From assembly GCF_905171765.1 (NCBI RefSeq), contig NC_053398.1:48328323-48392322 (forward strand): 64,000 nucleotides of DNA. Reading direction: 5' to 3'. Under the pieces are notes generated by a model. The model was not told the origin of the DNA, searched no databases, and saw nothing but the letters and a program-made list of their open reading frames with translations. Numbering within the stretch: the stretch's first letter is position 1; each line of letters starts with the position of its first letter. Below, in pieces: positions 1 to 11,335 of the stretch. A program made the position numbers and the translations under genes. The DNA is from Bufo bufo. Taxonomy: Eukaryota > Chordata > Amphibia > Anura > Bufonidae.

Positions 1-2420
1 CAATGACTGTGCAAGCTACCTCCAGCCAGCCACATACTTACTTGTTCTTTTCTGTACATTGATTGCATACATTTTGGGGCCTGCAGTCCACTGGCCTGCT
101 GTAAAATTGATATCCAATGACCATGTAATCTACTTCCAGCCAGCCACATACTTACTTGTTCTTTTCTGTCCGCTGAATGCATAATTTTTGGGGCCTGCAG
201 TCCACTGGCCTACTGTAAAATTGATATCCAATGACCGTGTAATCTACCTCCAGCCAGCCACATACTTACTTGTTCTTTTCTGTACGCTGAATGCATACTT
301 TTTGGAGCCTGTAGTCCACTGGCCTACTGTAAAATTGATATCCAATGACCGTGTAATCTACCTCCAGCCAGTCACATACTTACTTTTTCTTTCCTGTACG
401 CTGAATGCATAATTTTTTGGGGCCTGTAGTCCACTGGCCTGCTATCAAATTGATATACAATGACCATGTAATCTACTTCCAGCCAGCCACATACTTACTT
501 GCTCTTTTCTGTATGCTGAATGCATAATTTTTGGGGCCTGCAGTCCACTGGCCTGCTGTAAAATTGATATCCAAAGACCATGTAATCTATCTCCAGCACG
601 TCACATACTTGTTCTTTTCTGGACACTGAATGCATAATTTTTTGGGGCCTGTAGTCCACTGGCCTGCTGTAAAATTAATATCCAATGACCATGTAATCTA
701 CCTCCAGCCAGCCACATACTTAATTGCTCTTTTCTGTACACTGAATGCATAATTTTTTGGGGCCTGCAGTCCACTGGCCTGCTGTAAAATTGATATCCAA
801 AGACTGTGCAATCTACCTCCAGACAGCCACATACTTACTTGTTCTTTTCTGTACGCAGAATGCATAATTTTTGGGGCCTGTAGTCCACTGGTCTGCTGTA
901 AAATTGATATCCAATGACCGTGTAATCTACCTCCAGCCACATACTTACTTGTTCTTTTCTGTCCACTGAATGCATAATTTTTGGGGACTGTAGTCCACTG
1001 GCCTGCTGTAAAATTGATATCCATTGACCGTGTAATCTACCTCTAGCCACACACTTACTTGTTCTTTTCTGTCCGCTGAATGCATAATTTTTGGTGCCTG
1101 TAGTTCCCTGGCCTGCTGTAAAATTGATATCCAATGACCGTGTAATCTACCTCCAGCACGCCACATACTTACTTGTTCTTTTCTGTACACTGAATGCATA
1201 ATTTTTTGGTCCTGTAGTCCACTGGCCTGCTGTAAAATTGATATCCAATGACCATGTAATCTACATCCAGCCAGCCACATACTTACTTGCTCTTTTCTGT
1301 ACGCTGAATGCATAATTTTTAGGGCCTGCAGTCCACTGGCCTGCTGTAAAATTGATATCCAAAGACTGTGTAATCTACCTCCAGCCAGCCACATACTTAC
1401 TTGTTTTTTTCTGTACGCTGAATGCATAATTTTTGGAGCCTGTAGTCCATTGGTCTGCTGTAAAATTGATATCCAATGAGCGTATAATCTACCTCCAGCC
1501 ATATACTTACTTTTTCTTTTCTGTCCGCTGAATGCATAATTTTTGGGGCCTGTAGTCCACTGGCCTTCTGTAAAATTGATATCCAATGACCGTGTAACTT
1601 ACCTCCAGCCACATACTTACTTGTTCTTTTCAGGGCCTTTAGTCCACTGGCCTGCTGTAAAATTGATATCCAATGACCGTGTAATCTACCTCCAGCCAGA
1701 TACTTACTTTTTCTTTTCTGTCCGCTGAATGCATAATTTGTGGGGCCTGTAGTCCACTGGCCTGCTGTAAAATTGATATCCAATGACCGTGTAACCTACC
1801 TCCAGCCACATACTTACTTGTTCTTTTCTGTCTGCTGAATGCATAATTTTTGGGGCCTGTAGTCCACTGGCCTGCTGTAAAATTGATATTCAATGACCGT
1901 GTAATCTACCTCCAGCACACCACATACTTACTTGTTCTTTTCTGTACGCTGAATGCATAATTTTTGGGGCCTGTAGTCCACTAGCCTGCTGTAAAATTGA
2001 TATCCAATGACCATGTAATCTTCCTCCAGACAGCCACAAACTTACTTGCTCTCTTCTGTACGCTGAATGCATAATTTTTGGGGCCTGCAGTTCACTGGCC
2101 TGCTGTAAAATTGATATCCAAAGACTGTGTAATCTACCTCCAGCCAGCCACATACTTTCTTGTTCTTTTCTGTATGCTGAATGCATAATTTTTGGGGCCT
2201 GTAGTCCATTGGTCTGCTGTAAAATTGATATCCAATGACCGTGTAATCTACCTCCAGTTACATACTTACTTGTTATTTTCTGTACACTGAATGCATAATT
2301 TTTGGGGCCTGCAGTCCACTGGGCTGCTGTAAAATTGATATCCATTGACTGTGTAATCTACCTCTAGCCACATACTTACTTGTTTTTTTCTGTACGGTGA
2401 ATGAATAATTGTTGGGGCCT
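1..2420. repeat. 114-bp tandem satellite, about 21 units
   Basis: A unit of about 114 bases repeats head to tail from the window start, so the array is open on the left. Each unit contains GGGGCCTGTAGTCCACTGG, a TTGATATCCAATGACC segment and a CCACATACTTACTTG segment. Units differ by point changes and short deletions; several lack the second CAGC of the CCAGCCAGCC motif. Because 114 is 38 codons, minus-strand frames stay open for up to about 210 codons. These are products of the periodicity, not genes. The array may be an internal array of a hAT element whose end lies at 2981-3000 (inference). Confidence 0.93.
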
Positions 2421-2900
2421 CGGAGGAATTCAACACCAGTGACAACCACGTGTTATCAATTTTAACTATCATTAGGTATTTTTTCAAGAGGGGGGATTTC
2501 GTTATCCATGTTTTTAATCCAATTTTATATTTTAAGTTCTTTTAAACATATGTGTATTTGACCTGTATTTGTACTGGCCTGCAGTAAAATTGATATCCAT
2601 TGACCGCATAATGTACCTCGAGCCACATAATGAGAATTTATTTTATGTTAGGTGAATGCCTAATTTTTAAGGCCCATACTCCCGTAGCCTAAAATAAAAA
2701 TTTTCTAGGTTACAACAGGGCACATTTCAGAGAATTTCCCTTTAAGACGCATAAAAATGTCTCCTGATTAAAATACATATTTTTTGTTGGAATTTTTGTC
2801 ATTGTCACTGTCCATGTTGTGGGACAATTTGTGCACTTCTACTAAGTATTTGGTGGCTGCAAATATGAGCTGAAGGTTTTTCAGGTTCACCTGCCAGTAA
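2421..2900. other. Array flank with one degenerate satellite unit
   Basis: The regular array stops near 2420. At 2570-2700 there is one strongly diverged unit (CTGCAGTAAAATTGATATCC, then GAATGCCTAATTTTTAAGGC). The remainder is AT-rich and I recognise nothing else in it. Confidence 0.6.
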
Positions 2901-3000
2901 AGTAAATGGGGCCCGCTGTGAATTTGCAGTTTGAGAACATTTGTTCACGTTCGCGCGATCGTGTTCACGAACCTTCCCGTCCGATGTTCGTCCATCACTA
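2901..3000. mobile_element. hAT-type terminal fragment
   Basis: The last 20 bases, read on the minus strand, are TAGTGATGGACGAACATCGG, resembling the TAGNG-type termini of the hAT elements later in the window (TAGAGTTGAGCG, TAGGGATGAGCG). The preceding bases are rich in GTTCACG and TTCGCG motifs like the subterminal regions of those elements. The partner end is not visible and lies left of the window or is lost, so no target duplication can be tested. The 114-bp array lies on its inner side. Confidence 0.5.
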
Positions 3001-3601
3001 CTCCCGAGGAGCTGGTGCACAGGATGATAGCGGTAGTAACCCTGATGAGATGTTGTGACATGATATACTTCTTCCCGCTGTTGTTCCCTGGGGATCAGTG
3101 CAGTGGAAATGTAGTTTGAAGAATGAGGCTAGATGTTAATGTATAATAGTCTCTTTTTACTTAATACAAAATAGCAGTAAATTCAAAGTGCAATTTTTGG
3201 CACCAGTTGAGGTGTTATGGTGGCAGGCTGGCTGTCAATATATTATCAATTGCATGCACTTGTGGGTATAGGAGTCTACTGTAAGGTTCAAACTTTAATT
3301 TTATCCGGCCTGTTGGTGGTTTGGATGATAGGTGTCTGAGTTGTAGTCCCTCACCGTACAGCATTGTCTATAACGCTGTATTTTGCTATTTGCTATCTTG
3401 TCTCTCAAGTGCTTTCTTGAAACTGAAAGATGTTGCTCTGGAATGTGCTTCCTCTCCTCTCAGTAGCTACACTTGAACTCCCCCAGCTCAGACCAGCTTG
3501 CTTCCAGCAAAATGGGTGGAACAGGGTGGTTAGCCCTGTTCCTGCCAACCCTTTGCTATCCATACCTCTTCTTTTTGGTACAATAAAATACATAACACTA
3601 T
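3001..3601. other. Unassigned interspersed DNA
   Basis: No gene is recognised. At 3430-3590 there is a segment (AGCTCAGACCAGCTTGC, GGGTGGAACAGGGTGG, CCCTGTTCCTGCCAACCC) that reappears in diverged inverted form at about 4990-5210, suggesting an old foldback element or two inverted copies of one repeat. Confidence 0.4.
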
Positions 3602-3955
3602 TGTTACAGTGGCTGCTGTGCGCCGCGGTCCCGGGTGCCGTGTTCAGCGGTGATCTGCTGCCCATGCTTCCCATTCACCGCTGCAGTCCTGGGCCCTGTC
3701 TGTGTAGGTACTGTTGTTCTGGAATCCGCTCCACAGTTTCCTCTCAGCCCTGGCCACAGCATGCTTGCTGCTTGTTCCCTGTAGCACTTCTTTAAGAGCT
3801 GGCGAGCATCACTTCCTGTGCTTTATGGGTTAGGTCATTTGACCTCGCTGACCAATCCTAGCCCTCCTGCACATACATAAGTGGCTCAGCCTCCTTCCCA
3901 GATGCCTCAGTGTCAAGGTCCTTGTGTCATGCTAAAGTTCCTGATATCTGGGGCT
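3602..3955 (+). mobile_element. Relic gypsy LTR fragment, same family as 61052-61819
   Basis: This stretch aligns by eye over some 350 bases with the LTR at 61052 onward. Shared blocks are CTTCCCATTCACC, GGCTCTGTCTGTGTAGG, CCTCTCAGCCCTGGCCACA, CTTTATGGGTTAGGTCAT and CCTCAGTGTCAAG. The family's TATA position (TACATAAG, 3874) and its putative transcript-start decamer GCCTCAGTGT (3904-3913) are kept 30 bases apart. The 3' half of the LTR and all internal sequence are missing, so it is a truncated solo LTR or fragment. Confidence 0.8.
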
Positions 3956-5643
3956 CCTTCCTGATGATATTAAGTGCCCGTAATATTAATTGTTTGTATG
4001 GGTGCCAGGCAGGACATGTGGCAGAATGAAAGTCTCTCTTTACTGAAGTGCAAAATGGGATGTAGTAGCACATCCAACTATAGCAAAACACAGCACAAAC
4101 TGTATATGGTGATATTCTACCCAAATAACGATGTATGCATTTATACATGAGTGGGAGTTATGGCCCTCTTACCTCTGTCTGTCTCAAGTCTCTTCCAGTA
4201 AAATCAATTGCGGACAATAGTACTCATTTTATGGTGATGGTTTTGTCCACTGAGCTATACAGGGTTTTAGAAATATGACTGGCCAGGTCATGTCTGGGTT
4301 TGAAGGGTGTCTTAACAGTGTCCCTCACTGCACTAAAGTCTTTACAGCTTTTGGTATCCGGTTACCTTACAGAATCCAATGCTCGTCCATGCAGACACTA
4401 GGCTCTCTAGTTCTCTCCTTTGCCATACTTCTTCTCTCCTTCTGTAGATCATCCAGAGATCAGTGAGTCTCTGTAGATTTTTGGGCCTAAGAAGGCGCAA
4501 AAGTAACAGCTTCCTCTCCCTTCCAAACTCTAGTCTGGAGTGACAAAGTTGAAGAGGGAGCAAAAGTCACAGCTTCCTCTCCCGACCAAACTCTAGTTTA
4601 GACTGACAAAGTTAAGGGCAGAACCAGCCTACACCTAACCTCCTACAAGGACTGAACTAGGATTGTTAATCCTGGCTCTGCCATCCATACCTGGATATTG
4701 CGGGTGCAATACATAGCATGACATAACATTACATTACATAACATAATGATATAAATAATTTGCAGATACTCCATGCTCTGTGGTACTGCACCATTGACAA
4801 TCTGCTAAAGCCTGGCATAGCACATCCAGTGTGCTATGCCAGGCTTGAGTGGAGTGGGTGCAGGCAGGAACAGCGATGGGCTATAAAAGGCCCGCTGTGC
4901 TAAAAGTCTGTACCGATGTGTAGTACCCCAGACCTTGTGCTACTACAATTTACATAATATTTATATAATTATGTATTATGTTGATTACTTCTGGCCATGG
5001 CTTGCAGCAAGGAATGGGTGGCAAAGGTTGGCAAGGAACAGGGCTGACCAGGGCTGAAAGGGTGTTTCTCCCTCTTGGTAGGACTAGGCTGGACCTGCTA
5101 CTTGACAAGAAGTGGATTTCCTGTCCAGAGACTGAGAGGAGAGTAAGCAACCTTCTGAGCTTCAGCAGTGGAATCTCCATATACTGTAGATCAACTTTGC
5201 TGAAGCCTAAGGTAAAGCCTTGAGATTCCAGGCATTAATGTGAACGACTACCATCAGCTAGGTTTGGGATTACAGTCAAGCCACTCATAACCAAATGACC
5301 ACTAGGCCAGTATCACCTAAGTGTTGAATTGCCACCAACCATCTCCATATACTTACTGGTGCCAGAGAACATCTGGACTTAAAGTCTGCTGCTACAGTAT
5401 ATATTTAAAGTTCTACATTGCACTTAGGAAAAAAGACTGCTATATTTAACTCTGGCCTCGTTCTTCAAAATTATATTTCCACTGCACTGATCTTCAGGGA
5501 GCAATGCTCTGAGGGAGTACAGTGTGATACAGTACAACCTCAGGACTACTATCATACCCATCCTTACACCAAATCCTCAGGGGCTCGCTGCAGACGTGCT
5601 ATGCAAGACTATAGCAGAGCAGCTCTGGCACAGACCGAATATT
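3956..5643. other. Unassigned interspersed DNA with small repeats
   Basis: No coding region is recognised. Visible structures are a short tandem duplication at 4493-4615 (two copies of an AGCTTCCTCTCCC...CTGACAAAGTT unit of about 67 bases), a perfect hairpin at 4808-4846, and a TATA-like CTATAAAAGG at about 4880 followed by GC-rich bases. The last could be part of a decayed LTR promoter, but no LTR pair is visible. Confidence 0.4.
4808..4846. repeat. Perfect 16-bp hairpin
   Basis: AAGCCTGGCATAGCAC and its exact reverse complement GTGCTATGCCAGGCTT are separated by a 7-base loop, ATCCAGT. It stands about 35 bases upstream of a TATA-like CTATAAAAGG. Either a short foldback remnant or an RNA hairpin is possible; there is no further evidence. 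Confidence 0.7.
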
Positions 5644-5854
5644 ACATAGTAACATAGTAACATAGTACATAAGGCCGAAAAAAGACATTTGTCCATCCAG
5701 TTCGGCCTGTTATCCTGCAAGTTGATCCAGAGGAAGGCAAAAAAAAAAAACCCTGTGAGGTAGAAGCCAATTTTCCTCACTTTAGGGGAATAAAAAATTC
5801 CTTCCCGACTCCAATCAGGCAATCAGAATAACTCCCTGGGTCAACGACCCCTCT
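5644..5854 (-). other. CR1 3' UTR and octamer tail
   Basis: Downstream of the ORF2 stop lies a short 3' UTR that reads, on the minus strand, through GGGTCGTTGACCCAGGG and AGTGAGGAAAATTGGC. It ends in about three copies of the octamer ACTATGTT (plus strand ACATAGTA repeats, 5644-5670). CR1 elements typically end in short octamer repeats rather than poly(A), so this marks the true 3' end. Confidence 0.85.
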
Positions 5855-7718
5855 CTAGTAGCTATAGCCTGAAATATTATTACGCTCCAGAAATACATCC
5901 AGGCCCCTCTTGAATTCCTTTATTGTACTCACCATCACCACCTCCTCAGGCAGAGAGTTCCATAGTCTCACTGCTCTTACCGTAAAGAATCCTTTTCTAT
6001 GTTTGTGTACAAACCTTCTTTCCTCCAAACGCAGAGGATGTCCCCTCGTCACAGTCACAGTCCTGGGGATAAATAGATGATGGGATAGATCTCTGTACTG
6101 ACCCCTGATATATTTATACATAGTAATTAGATCTCCCCTCAGTCGTCTTTTTTCTAACGTGAATAACCCTAATTTTGATAATCTTTCAGGGTACTGTAGT
6201 TGCCCCATTCCAGTTATTACTTTAGTTGCCCTCCTCTGGACCCTCTCCAGCTCTGCTATGTCTGCCTTGTTCACTGGAGCCCAGAACTGTACACAGTACT
6301 CCATGTGTGGTCTGACTAATGATTTGTAAAGTAGTAGGAATATGTTCTCATCACGGGCATCAATGCCCCTTTTGATGCAACCCATTATCTTATTGGCCTT
6401 GGCAGCAGCTGCCTGACACTGGTTTTTGCAGCTTAGTTTGCTGTTTATTAAAATTCCTAGATCCTTTTCCATGTCAGTGTTACCGAGTGTTTTACCATTT
6501 AGTATGTACGGGTGACTTGCATTATTTCTTCCCATGTGCATAACCTTACATTTGTCAGTGTTAAACCTCATCTGCCACTTATCTGCCCAAGCCTCCAATC
6601 TATCCAGATCCCTCTGTAGTAGTATACTGTCCTCTTCAGTGTTAATTACTTTACACAGTTTAGTGTCATCTGCGAAAATTGATATTTTACTATGCAAGCC
6701 TTCTACAAGATCATTAATAAATATATTGAAGAGAATAGGGCCCAATACTGACCCCTGAGGTACTCCACTAGTGACAGTGACCCAATCTGAGTATGTACCG
6801 TTAATAACCACCCTCTGTTTTCTATCACTCAGCCAGTTACTTACCCACTTACAGACGTTTTCTCCCAGTCCAAGCATTCTCATTTTATATACTAACCTTT
6901 TATGTGGTACAGTGTCAAATGCTTTGGAGAAGTCCAGATATACGACATCCATTGATTCGCCGCTGTCAAGTCTAGAACTTACCTCCTCATAGAAACTGAT
7001 TAAATTAGTTTGACATGACCGATCCCTCACGAAGCCATGCTGATATGGCGTTATTTGCTTATTTCCGTTAAAATGCTCTAAGATAGCATCTCTCAGAAAA
7101 CCTTCAAACAGTTTACCCACAACAGATGTTAAACTTACCGGCCTATAGTTTCCAGGCTCTCTTTTTGGACCCTTTTTGAATATTGGCACCACATTTGCCA
7201 TGCGCCAATCCTGTGGCACATTCCCTGTCAGTATAGAGTCCGCAAATATCAGAAATAAGGGTCTGGCTATGACATTACTTAATTCCCTTAGGATACGGGG
7301 GTGTATGCCATCCGGTCCTGGCGATTTGTCTATTTTGATCTTTTTAAGTCGCTGTTGTACTTCTTCCTGGGTCAGACAGGACACTTTTAATGGCGAATTT
7401 ATTTCAACATTCAGCATTTCATCTGACAGTTTATATTCCTCAGTGAATACACTGGAGAAAAAAATATTTAACAGCTTTGCTTTCTCCTCGTCGCTCTCTG
7501 CAAATCCCCCCTCATTACTCTTTAAAGGGCCGACACCTTAAGATTTATACTTTTTAACATTTATATAATTGAAGAACATTTTAGGGTTAGTTTTACTCTC
7601 TTTGGCAATTAATCTCTCGGTCTCTAGTTTGGCCGCTTTTATTTGTTTTTTACATGTTCTGTTTTTTTCCTTATAGTTTTTCAGTGCTTCCGTGCCACCC
7701 TCCTGTTTTAGTGTTTTA
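5855..7718 (-). pseudogene. CR1 ORF2, reverse transcriptase part
   Basis: This is the C-terminal two thirds of ORF2. Visible RT blocks in order are DKSPGPDGIHPRIL, NYRPVSLTSVVGKLFE, VYLDFSKAFDTVPH, the SGVPQGSVLGP block and the catalytic IFADDTKLC (the FADD form usual in CR1). A thumb/CTD region follows, ending LERNNISGYSY. The frame is open from 7537 down to 5855. Upstream, a TAA at 7538-7540 sits between ...NVKKYKS and GVGPLKSNEGG, so the polyprotein would be cut between endonuclease and RT. At 7718 the frame runs into a MITE. The product would reverse transcribe the element's RNA at a nicked target site (family knowledge). Apart from the stop it is well preserved, implying fairly recent loss. 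Confidence 0.9.
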
Positions 7719-8485
7719 GGGCTCTTTCACACTTGCGTTCTTGTCTTCCGGCATAGAGTTCCGTCGTCGGGGCTCTATGCCGGAAGAATCCTGATCAGGA
7801 TTATCCTAATGCATTCTGAATGGAGAGAAATCCGTTCAGGATGCATCAGGATGTCTTCAGTTCCGGAACGGAACGTTTTTTGGCCGGAGAAAATACCGCA
7901 GCATGCTGCGCTTTTTGCTCCGGCCAAAAATCCGGAACACTTGCCGCAAGGCCGGATCCGGAATTAATGCCCATTGAAAGGCATTGATCCGGATCCGGCC
8001 TTAAGCTAAACGTCGTTTCGGCGCATTGCCGGAGCCGACATTTAGCTTTTTCAGAGTGGTTACCATGGCTGCCGGGACGCTAAAGTCCTGACAGCCATGG
8101 TAAGTGTAGTGGGGAGCGGGGGAGCAGTATACTTACCGTCCGTGCGGCTCCCCGGGCGCTCCAGAGTGACGTCAGGGCGCCCCAAGCGCATGGATCATGT
8201 GATCACATGGATCACGTCATCCATGCGCATGGGGCGCTCTGACGTCATTCTGGAGCGCCCCGGGAGCCGCACGGACTGTAAGTATACTGCTCCCCCGCTC
8301 CCCGCTCCCACTATGGCAACCAGGACTTTAATAGCGTCCTGGGTGCCATAGTAACACTGAACGCATTTGGAAGACGGTTCCGTCTTCAAATGCTTTCAGT
8401 ACACTTGCGTTTTTCCGGATCCGGCGTGTAATTCCGGCAAGTGGAGTACACGCCGGATCCGGACAACGCAAGTGTGAAAGAGGCC
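7719..8485. mobile_element. PIF/Harbinger-like MITE inside CR1 ORF2
   Basis: Terminal inverted repeats are GGGCTCTTTCACACTTGCGT on the left and GGCCTCTTTCACACTTGCGT on the right (reverse complement). A TTA lies on each side (7716-7718 and 8486-8488), as expected for the TWA target duplication of PIF/Harbinger. There is no transposase. A second, internal inverted repeat at about 8095-8310 (CATGGTAAGTGTAGTGGGGA against its complement, with GGCGCTCC/GGAGCGCC blocks) makes the middle fold into a long hairpin. Insertion split ORF2 between the endonuclease and the RT. Confidence 0.85.
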
Positions 8486-8488
8486 TTA

Positions 8489-9562
8489 TATGCTTTCTTT
8501 TTGTCATTTATTGCTTTCTTTACAGTTCTGTTTATCCACATTGGTTTCTTTTTGTTCCTTAACCTTTTATTCCCATACGGTATGTACCTCTCACAATGAG
8601 ATTTTAGGATGTTTTTAAAGATATCCCATTTTGTGGCTGTATTTTTATTTTTGAGGACTTTGTCCCAGTTGGTTAGGCCTATGGCCTCTCTTAGTTGGCT
8701 AAATTTTGCTTTTTTGAAGTTTGGTATTTTTGTTCCTCCCTGTAGAAACGCTCTTTTGAATGATAATTGGAAGGTTATTACTTTATGGTCACTATTTCCC
8801 AGGTGTCCCCCAACCTGCACGTCTGTTGTTCTGTCAGGTCTATTGGTTAATACTAAGTCCAGTATGGCCGTCCCTCTAGTCGGGTCCTGAACCAGTTGGG
8901 AGAGGTAATTGTCTTTGGTTATTGCCAAGAATCTGTTTCCTTTATGAGATATACAAGTTTCAGTTTCCCAGTCTATATCTGGGTAGTTGAAGTCCCCCAT
9001 AATAAGCACCTCATTATGATTTGCCGCCTTGTCCATCTCATTTAGTAGTAGATTTTCTGTGGACTCTGGTATATTAGGTGGTTTATAGTAAACTCCTATT
9101 AGTAATTTATTGTTGTTTTTAGCTCCATGTATCTCTACCCACAGTGACTCCACATGTTCGTGTCCCTCACTTTTATCTTCACGGAGTGTGGGCTTTAGAC
9201 AGGACTTTACATAAAGGCAAACCCCTCCCCCTCTCCGGTTTTGGCGATCCTTTCTAAACAGACTGTAACCTTGTACATTAACTGCCCAGTCATAGCTATC
9301 ATCCAGCCATGTCTCAGTTATTCCCACTATGTCATAGTCCTCCTCACACATCACTATTTCCAGTTCACCAGTTTTATTAGTCAGGCTTCTGGCATTAGTA
9401 TACATACATTTGAGAGGTTTATGTATATTTTTTACCCTACACCTTTCCTTCTGAACTGTTCTAGTCTCTCCTTCCATTCCTCCCCCAGTCCCACTACCTT
9501 GCCCCCGGTCTCTATCTGCACTATCTTCCCCTTCTATAGTGTAATTACCCTCCCCCCCAGTC
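8489..9562 (-). pseudogene. CR1 ORF2, APE-type endonuclease part
   Basis: This is the N-terminal part of ORF2. The APE endonuclease signature residues are all present: YTNARSL (Asn), GITETWLDD (Glu), VYYKPPN, GDFNYPDIDW (Asp/Asn) and GNSDHKVITF (SDH). The enzyme would nick target DNA to prime reverse transcription. No ATG lies near the ORF1 stop; the open frame reaches back over it by a few codons with only a GTG, and the first ATG (GGGMEGETR) is about 30 codons in. The true start is therefore unclear and may depend on reinitiation. The frame continues into the MITE and ends there with foreign residues. Spliced past the MITE it would rejoin the frame of the RT part. Confidence 0.88.
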
Positions 9563-9563
9563 C

Positions 9564-10334
9564 CTAGTTTAAACACTCCTCCAACCTTCTAGCCATCTTC
9601 TTCCCCAACACAGCTGCCCCTTCCCCATTGAGGTGCAGCCCGTCCCTACGATAGAGCCTGTAGCCGACAGAGAAGTCGGCCCAGTTCTCCAGGAACCCAA
9701 ACCCCTCCATCCTACACCGGTTCTTGAGCCACTTGTTAATTTCCCTAATCTCCCGCTGCCTTTCTTGTGTGGCCCGTGGTACAGGTAGTATTTCGGAAAA
9801 TACTACCTTTGAGGTCCTTGCCCTAAGCTTTTGACCTAAATCCCTGAAATCATTTTTAAGGACTCTCCACCTACCCCTAACTTTGTCATTGGTTCCGATA
9901 TGGACCATGACCGCTGGATCTTCTCCAGCCCCTCCCAGTAATCTGTCAACCCGATCCGCGATGTGTCGAACTCTAGCGCCAGGAAGACAGCACACTGTTC
10001 GGCGATCACGGTCTTTGTGACAGATTTCCCTATCTGTTCCCCTAATAATTGAGTCTCCCACTACCAGCACCTGTCTGGCCTGCACTGCTCTCCTGGTCCC
10101 CTGCTTACCGGAGCTGACTTTCCCCTGACTGGCAGAGGAAGTGTCCGGCTGCGGCAGAGCCGTCCCTGGACTGATATGCCCCTCATCTGCCAAACGTGCA
10201 AACTTGTTGGGGTGTGTCAGATCAGGGCTAGCCTCCCTGGCACTCTTCCCTCTACCCCGCTTTCTAACTGTTAGCCAGCTAGCTACCTCACTTTCCTCAG
10301 CCTCCTCTCTGTCACCCTCCCCCTCTCCGTGCAT
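9564..10334 (-). CDS. CR1 ORF1 protein with SGNH esterase-like domain
   Basis: An intact open frame of about 256 codons from an ATG at 10334 (MHGEGEGDREE). The frame is open further upstream but with no ATG. The N-terminal third is charged and rich in E, R and K. The C-terminal part has the SGNH hydrolase landmarks VVGDSIIRG (nucleophile Ser), HIGTND (Asn) and DGLHLNGEG (Asp/His). CR1 ORF1 proteins are thought to bind the element's RNA, and many carry such an esterase domain. The stop overlaps the start of the ORF2 frame. No disruptions are seen. It is not a host gene: it lies in the canonical position ahead of ORF2. Confidence 0.9.
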   Translation of the reverse strand: MHGEGEGDREEAEESEVASWLTVRKRGRGKSAREASPDLTHPNKFARLADEGHISPGTALPQPDTSSASQGKVSSGKQGTRRAVQARQVLVVGDSIIRGTDREICHKDRDRRTVCCLPGARVRHIADRVDRLLGGAGEDPAVMVHIGTNDKVRGRWRVLKNDFRDLGQKLRARTSKVVFSEILPVPRATQERQREIREINKWLKNRCRMEGFGFLENWADFSVGYRLYRRDGLHLNGEGAAVLGKKMARRLEECLN

Positions 10335-10370
10335 TATATGTAATTTACAGTAGTTTTCAATAAAATTTGA

Positions 10371-10401
10371 TAAAGCAGCACAGTGGCTCAATGGTTAGCA
10401 C
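10371..10401 (+). mobile_element. tRNA-like SINE head, left half
   Basis: GCAGCACAGTGGCTCAATGG followed by TTAGCAC contains a good RNA polymerase III A box (TGGCTCAATGG). It is cut at 10401 by hAT A and continues at 56132 after the 8-bp duplication GTTAGCAC (10394-10401 and 56124-56131). It is head to head with the 5' end of the minus-strand CR1. Confidence 0.75.
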
Positions 10402-11172
10402 TAGAGTTGAGCGGACCCCTGGATGTTCGGGTTCGGCAGGTTCGGCCGAACTTGAAAAAAAAGTTAGTGTTCGGGAACCGAACTTGATCCGAACTTGACC
10501 TCGAACCCGAACCCCATTAAAGTCAATGGGGACCCGAACTTTTGGGCACTAAAATGGCTCTAAAATAGTCCTCAAAATGTGCTTAAGAGCATGAGAACTG
10601 TTCTGCAAACAAATGTGGATAGGGAAAAGAAAAAAAATAACATAAAATACAGAAAAATTAAAAATAACAATCTGGATCTAGGAGTAGGAGGTTGAGGAGG
10701 CGGTGGATGGGTGGATGTGGCGGTGTAGGTTGACGTGGTGGTGTAGATGGAAACGGCGGTGAAGGAGGAATAGGTAGCCAACACTGATTTGTGTTATTTT
10801 TTATTTTTAAATTGGGGTATCCCCCAAAATATTAGGACATATAACAAAATAAAACTAAGAATGAGTACAAGAATGGATGGTTGAGGCTGGTAAATGTCTA
10901 TTCTGCACAAGGTACGGACAAGTCCTGTGGGATCCATGCCTGGTTCATTTAAATAAACGTAAGCTTGTCCACATTGGCTGCGGCCTGTGATAATGCTCTC
11001 TGCCGTACTAAACACACGTTCACACTATACACTGGCTGCAGGTCAGCACCTCCAAGGCTGACAAAGCTTTTTGGCCATGCTAACCCTGCCTTCTCAGGTG
11101 CTGGTGGTGCCCCAGCTGCGTTGGCGACCTCTTCCTCCTCCTCTGCCTTCGCCTTGTGCTTCCACTGTTCCC

Positions 11173-11335
11173 AGGGCCGGTGCAAGGATTTTTGCCAACA
11201 CAAGTGAAGCTACATTTTGGCGCCCCCCCCCCCCCCTCGCAGCTCACCTGGCCCTGGTCCCGTCTGCAGCAGCTGGCTTCTCCTCTGTGTGGTCCTGGTA
11301 TCTTCTCTCTGCTTCAAACAATCACTAGTTTGAGG
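11173..11335. mobile_element. hAT-like terminal fragment
   Basis: Begins CCAGGGCCGGTGCAAGGATT, resembling the CAGGGCCGG termini of Charlie-type hAT elements, and includes a run of about 16 C (11222-11237). No matching right end or 8-bp duplication was found, so it is probably truncated by the next repeat. Confidence 0.45.

Larger units (their letters stand above)
5644..10370 (-). mobile_element. CR1-clade LINE, nearly full length
   Basis: On the minus strand this is a two-ORF non-LTR retrotransposon: ORF1 with an SGNH esterase-like domain, then ORF2 with an APE-type endonuclease and a reverse transcriptase. It ends in a conserved 3' UTR and a repeated 8-base tail. An esterase ORF1, an APE endonuclease and an octameric 3' tail are the known features of CR1 and close relatives. 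Without the inserted MITE (7719-8485) the element is about 4 kb, close to full length. Damage seen is one in-frame stop (7538-7540) and the MITE. Its 5' end abuts a tRNA-like SINE head of opposite orientation. Target duplications were not identified. Confidence 0.93.

Noticed and set aside
698..2345. Minus-strand open frames of up to 213 codons in the 114-bp array
   Set aside because: The unit is exactly 38 codons, so one open unit gives a long frame. Units vary without regard to codon position.
10371..10401. A genuine tRNA gene
   Set aside because: Only A- and B-box regions resemble tRNA, the body does not form a convincing cloverleaf by eye, and it is split by hAT A.
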